From the NCBI GenBank assembly GCA_021791345.1, contig JAJYWT010000188.1:1-11075 (forward strand): a stretch of 11,075 nt of DNA, given 5' to 3'. This stretch comes from a bacterium. Lineage in GTDB: Bacteria > Chloroflexota > Dormibacteria > UBA8260 > Bog-877. The first letter of the stretch is position 1. Each line of letters starts with the position of its first letter. Of this stretch, positions 1 to 6,675 are shown in pieces. The translations under genes were made by a program, and so were the position numbers. The notes below the pieces were generated by a model. That model made no database searches. It worked only from the letters and a program-made list of their open reading frames with translations, and was not told the origin of the DNA.

Positions 1-164
1 ACCCCCAGCGACAGCGCGCCCAGTGCGCCCAGCTCCCGCCGTTGCTGGGCGCTCAGCGCAACCAGCGGCCCCTGGCGGCTAGTGCTCGGCCTGGCCCTTG
101 AGCGGGTTGGAGAGCGCCGCGTTGGCTTCGCTCTCTGGGGCGGACGCCTCTTGGTTGTCGCCAT
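1..164 (-). CDS. ftsK: FtsK/SpoIIIE-type DNA translocase, N-terminal fragment (cut by window edge)
   Basis: Only the first 54 codons are visible. The ATG at 164 follows GTGAGG, with GAGG ending 9 nt upstream. The peptide opens with a very basic stretch rich in Arg, Lys, Pro and Thr (MATTKRRPPQRAKPTRRSPT...). It then shifts to LSAQQRRELGALGALSLG, which resembles the lead-in and start of the first membrane helix of FtsK proteins. FtsK is a membrane-anchored hexameric ATPase that pumps DNA through the closing septum and helps resolve chromosome dimers. The motor domain lies outside the window. The identification rests on the basic, then hydrophobic N-terminus and on position: ftsK often follows rnj in Gram-positive and related genomes, and here it comes after rnj and dacA on the same strand. 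Another multi-pass membrane protein with a basic tail is possible. Confidence 0.62.
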   Translation of the reverse strand, partial: MATTKRRPPQRAKPTRRSPTRSRARPSTSRQGPLVALSAQQRRELGALGALSLG

Positions 165-269
165 CGCAAGGTGCCTCACTGCGGGGTGGCCTGGATGGAA
201 TACAAGATGGAGGTGCCACCCGCTGCGGGCAGTTTAGCAGCGACTTCGCACATCTGCTCGACCTGGTCA
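165..269. other. dacA-ftsK intergenic gap
   Basis: This 105-bp gap holds the ftsK ribosome binding site. An ATG at 270 overlaps the dacA stop as TGATG, but its 63-codon frame runs through the ftsK start in another frame and has a low-complexity composition. A 25-codon frame from 253 to 176 is also open. Neither looks like a known protein, and I call neither a gene. Confidence 0.5.
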
Positions 270-1481
270 TCAGAAGTGCGTGTCCAGCAGCCTCCACTCC
301 CAACTCGGCCCCGGCACCGGACCATCGGCTATCACCGGATCTGAGCGCCTTGGGCCCCCGGGCACGGCCGCCCCCACCAGTCCCACCTCGCGATCGGCCA
401 CGACCGGCCCATGGATTGGCCCTGAGGATTCGGAGAGCGCAACCACAAGCCCGGGCCAGCCGAGAAAGTGAACGGGACCCAGGGCGCTCAGGCGCGCATG
501 CGCACCCCACCTGGTGTACACACTCCCGACCACCTGGCCCTCCTTGATGGGGGCCACCACCTCCAACCTGGGCCAGGTCGCGGCGAGCAGGTTCAGGCTG
601 TCCTGCTCCGCGGCCACGATCCCGGAGTAGGCATTGCCGGGTTGGGCCAGCACGGCGCCCAGGAGCTCGGCGCTCATGCCGTCCACCGTCTTCCGGGCGG
701 CGAAGACGAAACACCCGCCAGCCTCCTCGGTCCACCCGGTCTTGATCCCCACCACCCCCTGCTGGCCGAGAACGAAGTCGTAGTTGTGGACCACTCCGGC
801 GACCGGAAGGTCGGCCTTGGAGAGCGCCACGACCTGGGCCAAGACCGGTTGGTTCATGATCGCGACCGCCAGCTTGGTGAGGTCGGACGCGGTGCTGATG
901 CTCCCCGGGTTCAGCCCGCTGGCATCCGCATACACCGTATGGGTCATGCCAAGCGCCTTCGCCTTCCGGTTCATGGCGGCCACGAAGCTGCCCTCAGAGC
1001 CCGACACCCATTGGGCGAGGATTCGGGCGAAGTTGTCCCCCGATGGGAGCAGCAGCCCCTGCAGCAGCTGCAGCTCGGTCAGCGACTCGCCCACCCTGAC
1101 CGGCACCACCGAATCGCCCGCGGCCGCCTCCGCCTGATACACCGACTGATCCTCACCGCTCACTGTGAGCGCGGGCCCGGCCTGGCCGGGCTCCAGAGGA
1201 TGGGCCTCCACCACCAGCAGGGCGGTCATCAGCTTGGTGACGCTCGCGATCGCAACCGGGGTCTGCCCCGGCGTTTCGGTCACCCACCCCGTTCCCTCGA
1301 GGTACAGGGCGGCCTGCCCCGTGGTGGGAAGCGGCACTTTCAAGGCTGGGCCTGGGGTTCGGTAGGCATGGGCCAGGTCGATCGCGGCTCTGGCTGCGGG
1401 GACGGGCCGCAGCAATTGCGCTCCTCCGAGCCCGCCCACGCAGAGGATCACCAGCCACCCGATGATGAGCGAGCGGCGCAC
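270..1481 (-). CDS. dacA: Serine-type D-alanyl-D-alanine carboxypeptidase (peptidase S11, PBP5-like)
   Basis: This 403-aa protein should act outside the membrane, removing the terminal D-Ala from peptidoglycan pentapeptides and so limiting cross-linking. The N-terminus has two Arg, then a hydrophobic helix (about residues 4-24) and PVPAARA near 27-33, consistent with a signal peptide or anchor. The penicillin-binding motifs are visible: S80-V-T-K83 (nucleophile and base), S147-G-D149 at the SxN position, and K247-T-G. A C-terminal PBP5_C-like beta domain follows and ends in a WEWRLL-type tail. The start is a GTG only 2 nt after the rnj TGA; I see no good Shine-Dalgarno site, so translation probably depends on re-initiation from rnj. 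Oddity: the third residue of SxN is Asp, not the usual Asn. Family confidence is high; the exact gene name is conventional. Confidence 0.9.
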   Translation of the reverse strand: MRRSLIIGWLVILCVGGLGGAQLLRPVPAARAAIDLAHAYRTPGPALKVPLPTTGQAALYLEGTGWVTETPGQTPVAIASVTKLMTALLVVEAHPLEPGQAGPALTVSGEDQSVYQAEAAAGDSVVPVRVGESLTELQLLQGLLLPSGDNFARILAQWVSGSEGSFVAAMNRKAKALGMTHTVYADASGLNPGSISTASDLTKLAVAIMNQPVLAQVVALSKADLPVAGVVHNYDFVLGQQGVVGIKTGWTEEAGGCFVFAARKTVDGMSAELLGAVLAQPGNAYSGIVAAEQDSLNLLAATWPRLEVVAPIKEGQVVGSVYTRWGAHARLSALGPVHFLGWPGLVVALSESSGPIHGPVVADREVGLVGAAVPGGPRRSDPVIADGPVPGPSWEWRLLDTHF

Positions 1482-1483
1482 CT

Positions 1484-3130
1484 TCAGGTGCGGGACACGA
1501 TCGGCAAAACCCGGAGGTGGTCGATCCGCTGATGGGCCAGGGTCCGCTCGACCTCCATGGTCACCGCCTGACCCACCTCAGCGTCGCTCCCCCCATCGGG
1601 CCGGGTGCGGCGCACGGCGCGCTGCGCGGCGCGGCGGATCGCCTGGGCCACCTCGCCGTGGGCGCCTCCCTCCAGAACCGGGCTGCCGGCCACCTCAACG
1701 GTGGTCTCTGCCCGACTGATCTGGCAGCCCACCACCAGGATCTCCTCTGGGCGCGCCACCAGGGCTCCCCTTGACCCCACCACCATGCCGTCAGCGTCCA
1801 GCGGGACCCGCCCGCTGCCGACGCTGGCCGCCACGCGCATCCCGGACTCCCCGACCTCAAGGGCGCTGCCATTGTCCAGGAGCGCGATCCGGTCTTGCTT
1901 CAGCCCTCCCGCGAGTGCGAGCGCCCGGTGCGCCTCCAGATGTCGCGGCTCCCCATGGACCGGGGCGAAGTACCGGGGAGACAACAGGCGCAGGACAAAG
2001 GAGAGCTCCTCACTGGCCCCGTGCCCGCTGGCGTGAACCCCGTCGGCGCTGCCCGCCAGCACCCTGACCCCCCGGGTCACCAGCTGGTTGACCACCCGGT
2101 TGACCGTCGATTCGTTGCCGGGAATCGGATTGGCGGCCAGCACCACGGTGTCGTTCCGATTGGCGGTCACAAAGCGGTGGTCGCCCTCCGCGATGCGGCT
2201 CAGCGCGGCCAGCGGTTCTCCCTGAGACCCGGTGGCTATCAGGCAAACCCTGCTGTCCTCCATCGCGGGAAGGTCCCGAGGAGCCAGCATCCCTTCCCTC
2301 GGGGCCCGCAGGACCCCGAGCCGGCTCGCGGTGGTGAAGTTTCGCAGCATGCTCCGCCCCACCAGGCAGGTGCGTCGGCCGCCGGCCTCGGCTATCTCGA
2401 GGATCTGTCCCAGTCGGGCCAGATTGCTGGCGAAGGTGACCACGATCACCCGGCCCGGGGCTTCCCGCATGGCCCGCTCCAGCCCGGGGCGGACGCTGAC
2501 CTCAGAGGGCGTGACCCCGGGATTGGGGGCGTTGGTGCTGTCACTCAGAAGCAGCGTCACTCCCTGACGTCCAAGGGCGGCCAGCCGCTCCAGGTCGGGC
2601 GGCTCGGACCCGACCGGCGTCTGGTCCAACTTGAAGTCGCCGGTGTGCACGACCAGCCCCGCCGAGGTCGAGAAGGCCAGGCCGCAGCTGCCGGGAACGC
2701 TGTGGGTCATGTGGATGAACTCGACCGTCATCTGGCCCGCGCGAATGACCTGGCCGTCAGCCACCACCACCAGGTCGGCGGCGCCCGCCTGCCCCCGGCG
2801 CTCCAGCTTGTTGCGCAGAAGCCCGATCGTCACTGCGGTCCCGTAGATCGGGACCCGCAGCTGGTGCAGGTAAAAGGGCAGAGCACCGATGTGGTCCTCA
2901 TGCCCATGGGTCAGCACCACAGCGCGCAGGCGACTGAGCCGAGTCATGAGGAACGTGATGTCGGGCAGGATGATGTCCACGCCCTCCATGCCGACCTCGG
3001 GGAACCGCAAACCCGCGTCGATCATCACGACGTCGTCGCCGCACTCCAGCAGGGCGAGGTTCTTGCCGATCTCCCGCAACCCGCCCAGCGGCACGAATCG
3101 CACCACCCCAGGATCCGGCGGGCCCAACAC
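1484..3130 (-). CDS. rnj: Ribonuclease J (metallo-beta-lactamase/beta-CASP ribonuclease)
   Basis: RNase J is a cytoplasmic 5'-3' exonuclease and endonuclease for mRNA turnover and rRNA maturation, using two metal ions. Numbered from the chosen start, the MBL core shows PLGGLREIGKN near residue 15, the metal site HGHEDHIG (75-82), HMTHSVPG (about 140) and HTGDFKLD (162-169). The beta-CASP part has SDSTNAPNPG, ATGSQGEP and HASGHG (366-371), followed by FAPVHGEPRHLEAH (about 389-402) and a C-terminal domain of about 110 residues. The open frame extends back to 3382 but would overlap the uracil-DNA glycosylase. I prefer the GTG at 3130, 16 nt after that gene's TGA, giving 548 aa, which is normal for the family. 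GTGs at 3106 or 3103 are possible. No strong ribosome site precedes any of them, suggesting coupled translation. Co-location with pnp places two RNA-decay enzymes in one operon. Confidence 0.93.
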   Translation of the reverse strand: MLGPPDPGVVRFVPLGGLREIGKNLALLECGDDVVMIDAGLRFPEVGMEGVDIILPDITFLMTRLSRLRAVVLTHGHEDHIGALPFYLHQLRVPIYGTAVTIGLLRNKLERRGQAGAADLVVVADGQVIRAGQMTVEFIHMTHSVPGSCGLAFSTSAGLVVHTGDFKLDQTPVGSEPPDLERLAALGRQGVTLLLSDSTNAPNPGVTPSEVSVRPGLERAMREAPGRVIVVTFASNLARLGQILEIAEAGGRRTCLVGRSMLRNFTTASRLGVLRAPREGMLAPRDLPAMEDSRVCLIATGSQGEPLAALSRIAEGDHRFVTANRNDTVVLAANPIPGNESTVNRVVNQLVTRGVRVLAGSADGVHASGHGASEELSFVLRLLSPRYFAPVHGEPRHLEAHRALALAGGLKQDRIALLDNGSALEVGESGMRVAASVGSGRVPLDADGMVVGSRGALVARPEEILVVGCQISRAETTVEVAGSPVLEGGAHGEVAQAIRRAAQRAVRRTRPDGGSDAEVGQAVTMEVERTLAHQRIDHLRVLPIVSRT

Positions 3131-3146
3131 CTGCAGCGGCGCCCGC

Positions 3147-3809
3147 TCAGAAGAGGCCAAGCTGCTCGGCGACTGGGGTCGACGGTTCACCGGGAGGCAC
3201 GGGGGGACTGGTGGCAGCCGCCTCGAGGCGGTCCAGATGCTGCCGCAGCCGCTCAAAGTCATCCCGCAAAGTGGCCAGCAGTGAGCTCTGGTAGAGCGCG
3301 GCGGCGGGATGGTAGAAGGGCATGTAACTGCGATCGCCCACCTGCAGAACCGTCCCATGGCACCGGGAGATTCCCGGTGCATCGGGGATCATCCGCTGCA
3401 GGGCGTGCCTCCCCAACAACAGGATCACCTGCGGCTGGATCACCGCGATCTGCTGGTCGAGATACGGGGCGCATGCCGCGACCTCATCGGGGAGCGGATC
3501 GCGATTGCTCGGCGGCCGGGACTTGATCACGTTGGTGATGAAGATGTCCTCCCGGCTGAGCCCCACCTCCTCGAGCAGACGGGTCAGCAGCTGGCCCGCC
3601 TGACCTACGAAGGGTTTGCCCTCCCGGTCCTCGCGTTCACCAGGCGCCTCTCCGATCGCCATGATCCGAGCCGTGGCCGGGCCCGTGCCCGGCACCCCCC
3701 GGGTTCTGGTCACATGCAAACGGCAGAGCCGGCAGGCCTCCACCCGGGCCGCGATGCGGTCGAGGTGGGCCTGCCTTAGCGTCGGTTCCGACGGAGCCGG
3801 ATCAGGCAC
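3147..3809 (-). CDS. Family 4 (thermostable-type) uracil-DNA glycosylase
   Basis: The enzyme should remove uracil from DNA, made by cytosine deamination or dUMP incorporation, starting base-excision repair. Seen in the 220-aa product: C26-x2-C29, GEAPGEREDREGKPFVG (motif 1, from residue 53), NVIKSRPPSNRDP (93-105), C113 in AACAPYL, LLLGRHAL, and HPAAAL (motif 2, 167-172). Family 4 enzymes normally hold a 4Fe-4S cluster with four Cys; the third position is Ser97 here, while 97 to 113 keeps the usual 16-residue spacing. The last five residues are QLGLF, after a Pro-rich linker. The frame opens at 3953, but that part overlaps pnp and looks like an antisense-composition shadow. The GTG at 3809 overlaps the pnp stop by 8 nt and gives the expected length. 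It sits between two RNA-decay genes, probably co-transcribed. Confidence 0.9.
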   Translation of the reverse strand: MPDPAPSEPTLRQAHLDRIAARVEACRLCRLHVTRTRGVPGTGPATARIMAIGEAPGEREDREGKPFVGQAGQLLTRLLEEVGLSREDIFITNVIKSRPPSNRDPLPDEVAACAPYLDQQIAVIQPQVILLLGRHALQRMIPDAPGISRCHGTVLQVGDRSYMPFYHPAAALYQSSLLATLRDDFERLRQHLDRLEAAATSPPVPPGEPSTPVAEQLGLF

Positions 3810-5946
3810 CCGCCTCGCCGGAGTTGGGGCCTCTTCCGTTGCCGTCCTTGCCGGCAAGCTCCGTAATCGCCTGCTTGCGGGACAGGTTGACACGGCCCCG
3901 GTCATCGATCTCGGTGACCTTGACCATGATCTCGTCACCGATGTTGACCACATCCTCGACTCGGTTCACCCGCTGGTCGGCAAGCTGGGAGATGTGCACG
4001 AGCCCGTCCTGCCTGGGCAGGATCTCGACGAACGCGCCGAACGGCATGATCCGCACCACCTTGCCCTTGTAGATCCGTCCCACCTCGACCGACTCGGTGA
4101 GGTCCCTGATCATCGCCACCGCCCGCTCCATCGCCTCCTCGTCGACCGTGGCCAGGAAGACCTTCCCGTCATCCTCGATGTCGATCTGGCAGCCGGTCTC
4201 CTCCTGGATCTTGCGGATGGTCTTGCCGCCCGGTCCGATCAGGTCCCGGATCTTGTCCGGGTGGATGTGCATGGTGATGATCCGCGGGGCGTAGGTCGAC
4301 ATCTCCGGACGGGGGGCCTGGATCGCCTGCTCCATCTTGTCCAGGATGAAAAGACGCCCCTGACGCGCCTGCTCCAGCGCCTGCCGGAAGATCGCCGGGG
4401 TCAGGCCACGCACCTTGATGTCCATCTGCAGTGCGGTCACCCCGTTGCGGGTGCCGGCCACCTTGAAGTCCATGTCCCCGAGCGCGTCTTCCATCCCCTG
4501 GATGTCGGAGAGGATGGCGTACCGCGAGCTGTCGTTCTCATCGGTCACCAACCCCATGGCGATCCCGCTCACCGGCGCCTTGATGGGCACGCCGGCGTCC
4601 ATCAACGCCAGGGTGCTGCCACAGACGCTGGCCATCGAGGTGCTGCCGTTGCTGGAGAGGATCTCCGTCACGATCCTGATCGCATACGGGAAGTCCTCCA
4701 CCGGAGGCACCATCACCTTCACCGCCCGCTCCGCGAGCGCTCCGTGACCGATCTCGCGGCGGCCCGGCGAGCGCAGCGGCCGCGCCTCTCCGACCGAGAA
4801 TGGCGGGAAGTTGTAGTGGTGCATGTAGCGCTTGAACTCCTCCAGCCCGAGCCCGTCCAGCCGCTGCTGGTCGGACATCGTGCCCAGGGTCACGACCGAA
4901 AGCGCCTGGGTCTGGCCGCGGGTGAAGACGGCGCTCCCATGCGTGCGCGGGAGGATCCCCGCCTCGCACCAGATGGGCCGGATCTCATCGAGCCGGCGGC
5001 CGTCGGGGCGAAGCCCCTCGTTGAGGATGGCCTGCCGCACGGCGGTCTTGAGGACTGACTCAAAGGCTGCGGAAATGTCCTGATCGCGACCCGGGAAGCG
5101 CTCCTGCAATTGCAGCTGGACGTCGTGCTTGACCGCGTCCACCTGGATGTCCCGCTGCGCCTTGTCGGCCTGCCTGAACGCCTGGTTGATCCGGTCGTAG
5201 GCCGCCTCCGCCACCGCCTGCTTCAGATCGGCGGGAACTCCCACGTGGGGGTAGTCCATGTCGGGCTTGCCCACCTTGGCGACCAGCTCATCGATCAAGG
5301 AGATGATCTGCCGGATGCGCTCGTGAGCGCGACTCAGCGCCTCCACCAGCACCTCCTCACCGACCTCCTGGGCCCCGGCCTCGACCATGTTGATGGCATC
5401 CTTTGTGCCCGCGACCACCAAATCCAGCTGGCTGCGCTCCAAATCCGGCATGCCCGGGTTCTCCACCAGCTGGCCATCCAGAATCCCCATCCGGCAGGCC
5501 GCGATCGGCCCCCCGTGGGGGATGTCGCTGATGGCCACAGCGGCGCCGGCCCCGATCAGGGCCAGGATGGCTGGGTCGTGAACCTGATCGGTGGACAGGA
5601 CGGTGGCCACGATCTGCACGTCGTTGCGGAAGTCCTTGGGGAAGAGCGGGCGCATGGGGCGGTCGATCATCCGCGAGGTCAGGGTGGCCGCCTCTCCCGG
5701 CCTCCCCTCCCGGCGGAAGAACGCGCCGGGGATACGCCCCACCGCGTACATCTTCTCCTCGTAGTCACAGGTGAGGGGGAAGAAGTCGATCCCCGGCCGA
5801 GGAGCGCGGCTGGCGGTGGCGGTCGCCAGCACCACCGTGTCCCCCTGGCGCACGATCACCGCGCCGTTGGCGAAACCGGCCATCCAGCCGGTTTCGATGC
5901 TTAGTTCCGCGCCGTCGAAGGTGCGCGCAACAACTGTCTTTTCCAT
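3802..5946 (-). CDS. pnp: Polyribonucleotide nucleotidyltransferase (PNPase)
   Basis: PNPase is a trimeric 3'-5' phosphorolytic exoribonuclease that degrades mRNA to nucleoside diphosphates and can also add 3' tails. The 714-aa product has the full architecture: a first RNase PH domain (with FFRREGRPGE), an all-alpha linker, a second RNase PH domain with the active-site segment SDIQGMEDALGDMDFKVAGT, a KH domain with GPGGK at 571-575, and an S1 RNA-binding domain at about 623-690. A short Gly/Asn-rich tail follows. The ATG at 5946 has a good site, GGGGAGG, with 6 nt between GGAGG and the start. It is downstream of rpsO, the classic rpsO-pnp arrangement, and overlaps the glycosylase start by 8 nt. 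In many bacteria pnp mRNA is autoregulated through its leader; the hairpins in the gap could serve this, but that is inference. Confidence 0.98.
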   Translation of the reverse strand: MEKTVVARTFDGAELSIETGWMAGFANGAVIVRQGDTVVLATATASRAPRPGIDFFPLTCDYEEKMYAVGRIPGAFFRREGRPGEAATLTSRMIDRPMRPLFPKDFRNDVQIVATVLSTDQVHDPAILALIGAGAAVAISDIPHGGPIAACRMGILDGQLVENPGMPDLERSQLDLVVAGTKDAINMVEAGAQEVGEEVLVEALSRAHERIRQIISLIDELVAKVGKPDMDYPHVGVPADLKQAVAEAAYDRINQAFRQADKAQRDIQVDAVKHDVQLQLQERFPGRDQDISAAFESVLKTAVRQAILNEGLRPDGRRLDEIRPIWCEAGILPRTHGSAVFTRGQTQALSVVTLGTMSDQQRLDGLGLEEFKRYMHHYNFPPFSVGEARPLRSPGRREIGHGALAERAVKVMVPPVEDFPYAIRIVTEILSSNGSTSMASVCGSTLALMDAGVPIKAPVSGIAMGLVTDENDSSRYAILSDIQGMEDALGDMDFKVAGTRNGVTALQMDIKVRGLTPAIFRQALEQARQGRLFILDKMEQAIQAPRPEMSTYAPRIITMHIHPDKIRDLIGPGGKTIRKIQEETGCQIDIEDDGKVFLATVDEEAMERAVAMIRDLTESVEVGRIYKGKVVRIMPFGAFVEILPRQDGLVHISQLADQRVNRVEDVVNIGDEIMVKVTEIDDRGRVNLSRKQAITELAGKDGNGRGPNSGEAGA

Positions 5947-6181
5947 CGTGTTCCTCCCCGCGCTCCAGAAGGGGCCACCGGCGGCCCGCCCGGCGCAATC
6001 CAGGCTGCGCGGTTAGGGAATGGGGATGAGAGCTGAGCTGCCGCTCGGCCCAGATCGCCAGTCTCCAACCGCGCCTGCGCCGATGCGACCAGGCCAACCA
6101 CCGTTCCCCTGCTTGGGAGTCGCGGTCTTAGTTGTGAACCGAAAGCCGGTTCGAACTCCGGGTTCCGGAAAGCGGTCAGTA
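5947..6181 (-). other. rpsO-pnp intergenic region / pnp leader with short hairpins
   Basis: This stretch of about 235 nt contains no convincing gene. In the minus-strand transcript, 6136-6152 forms GAACCG-GCTTT-CGGTTC (6-bp stem, 5-nt loop) about 30 nt after the rpsO stop, without a following U run. Nearer pnp, 5972-5987 forms GGGCC/GGCCC around a 6-nt loop just upstream of the GGAGG site. Such hairpins are in the right place for RNA processing or translational control of pnp, but no classic terminator is seen, so read-through from rpsO into pnp is likely. Confidence 0.5.
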
Positions 6182-6448
6182 TCAGTGGCGGAGCCCCAGC
6201 TTGGCGACCAGGGCCCGGTAGCGGTCGATGTCGATCCGCATCAGGTAATCGAGCAGGCGGCGGCGCTTGCCCACCAGCTTGAGCAGGCCACGCCGGGTGT
6301 GGTGATCCTTGGGATGGGCCTTGAGGTGCTCGGTGAGCTCGCTGATCCGCTCGCTGAAGATCGCGATCTGAACCTCGGGCGACCCGGTGTCACCCTCGTG
6401 CCGGCGGTGCCTGTCAATGACCGCGGTCTTGGCTTCGCCCTGAAGCAT
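6182..6448 (-). CDS. rpsO: 30S ribosomal protein S15
   Basis: This 88-aa protein has the normal length and the family signature, including [10 protein letters not shown] near residue 20, [20 protein letters not shown] at 45-64 and LLDYL after it. S15 is a primary 16S rRNA-binding protein that contacts the central domain three-way junction and starts assembly of the 30S platform. The ATG at 6448 is preceded by AGGAGG with 11 nt spacing, which rejects longer upstream starts in the same frame (up to 6610) that would run through the tRNA-His gene. It heads the rpsO-pnp cluster. S15 represses its own mRNA in several bacterial groups through leader structures; the leader here has a clear hairpin at 6491-6509. 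Confidence 0.98.
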   Translation of the reverse strand: MLQGEAKTAVIDRHRRHEGDTGSPEVQIAIFSERISELTEHLKAHPKDHHTRRGLLKLVGKRRRLLDYLMRIDIDRYRALVAKLGLRH

Positions 6449-6490
6449 GTGTGATCTCGCCTCCTGATTAGTCGCCACGGACGGCGCGTG

Positions 6491-6509
6491 GAAGCTGAAC
6501 TCCAGCTTC
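6491..6509 (-). promoter_or_regulatory. Perfect hairpin in the rpsO leader (possible S15 autoregulatory element)
   Basis: In the minus-strand RNA this reads GAAGCTG-GAGTT-CAGCTTC, a perfect 7-bp stem with a 5-nt loop, about 42 nt upstream of the rpsO start and between the candidate promoter and the ribosome site. A second, bulged inverted repeat lies at 6517-6533. No U run follows, so it is not a typical terminator. Regulation by S15 is inference from the known behaviour of this gene family. Confidence 0.5.
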
Positions 6510-6531
6510 GGCCCCACTCCGGGTCGGCCCG

Positions 6532-6540
6532 AGCATAACA
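6532..6540 (-). promoter_or_regulatory. Candidate rpsO promoter, extended -10
   Basis: The minus strand reads TG-T-TATGCT, an extended -10 with 4 of 6 matches in the hexamer. It lies in the only space between the tRNA-His 3' end and rpsO. No good -35 is seen. A perfect 10-bp palindrome, CCCGATCGGG at 6551-6560, sits where the -35 region would be and could be an operator. Confidence 0.4.
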
Positions 6541-6568
6541 TAGGGCCCGTCCCGATCGGGGGGCGCGG

Positions 6569-6643
6569 GGTGGCTAGAGGGGCTTGAACCCTCGACCTCC
6601 AGGGCCACAACCTGGCACTCTAACCAACTGAGCTATAGCCACC
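6569..6643 (-). tRNA. tRNA-His (anticodon GTG)
   Basis: The minus strand folds as a standard tRNA. The acceptor GTGGCTA pairs with TAGCCAC, the D-arm contains AGCTCAGTTGGTTAGAG, the anticodon arm is CCAGG-TTGTGGC-CCTGG with anticodon GTG, and the T-arm is GAGGG-TTCAAGC-CCCTC. Position 6643 supplies G-1 and position 6569 supplies C73, the pair typical of tRNA-His. The next bases read CCG, so CCA is not encoded and must be added after transcription. It is transcribed divergently from tadA. Confidence 0.97.
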
Positions 6644-6655
6644 GCGTGGACCGCA

Positions 6656-6661
6656 ATTATA
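6656..6661 (-). promoter_or_regulatory. Consensus -10 box of the tRNA-His promoter
   Basis: The minus strand has a perfect TATAAT whose last base is 12 nt before the G-1 of tRNA-His, the right distance for a stable-RNA promoter. The -35 would fall over the tadA start codon region, and no good match to TTGACA is seen there. The box abuts the tadA ribosome binding site, so the two divergent genes compete for the same DNA. Confidence 0.6.
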
Positions 6662-6675
6662 GAGGGCTGAATTCG

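Noticed and set aside
79..270. 63-codon minus-strand frame whose ATG overlaps the dacA stop as TGATG
   Set aside because: The overlap geometry is tempting, but the frame runs across the ftsK start and first codons in another frame, and its composition (Ser, Pro, Arg, Ala) looks non-coding.
1895..3526. Long plus-strand open frame (543 codons) opposite rnj and the glycosylase
   Set aside because: Antisense shadow in GC-rich DNA: rich in His, Gly, Arg, Pro and Gln with no domain, while the minus strand encodes clear conserved proteins.
3616..5058. Plus-strand open frame (480 codons) opposite pnp
   Set aside because: Antisense shadow of a highly conserved gene with no recognisable domain of its own.
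5901..6101. 66-codon minus-strand frame in the rpsO-pnp gap
   Set aside because: It overlaps the pnp start in another frame, has no ribosome site and shows no recognisable protein pattern.
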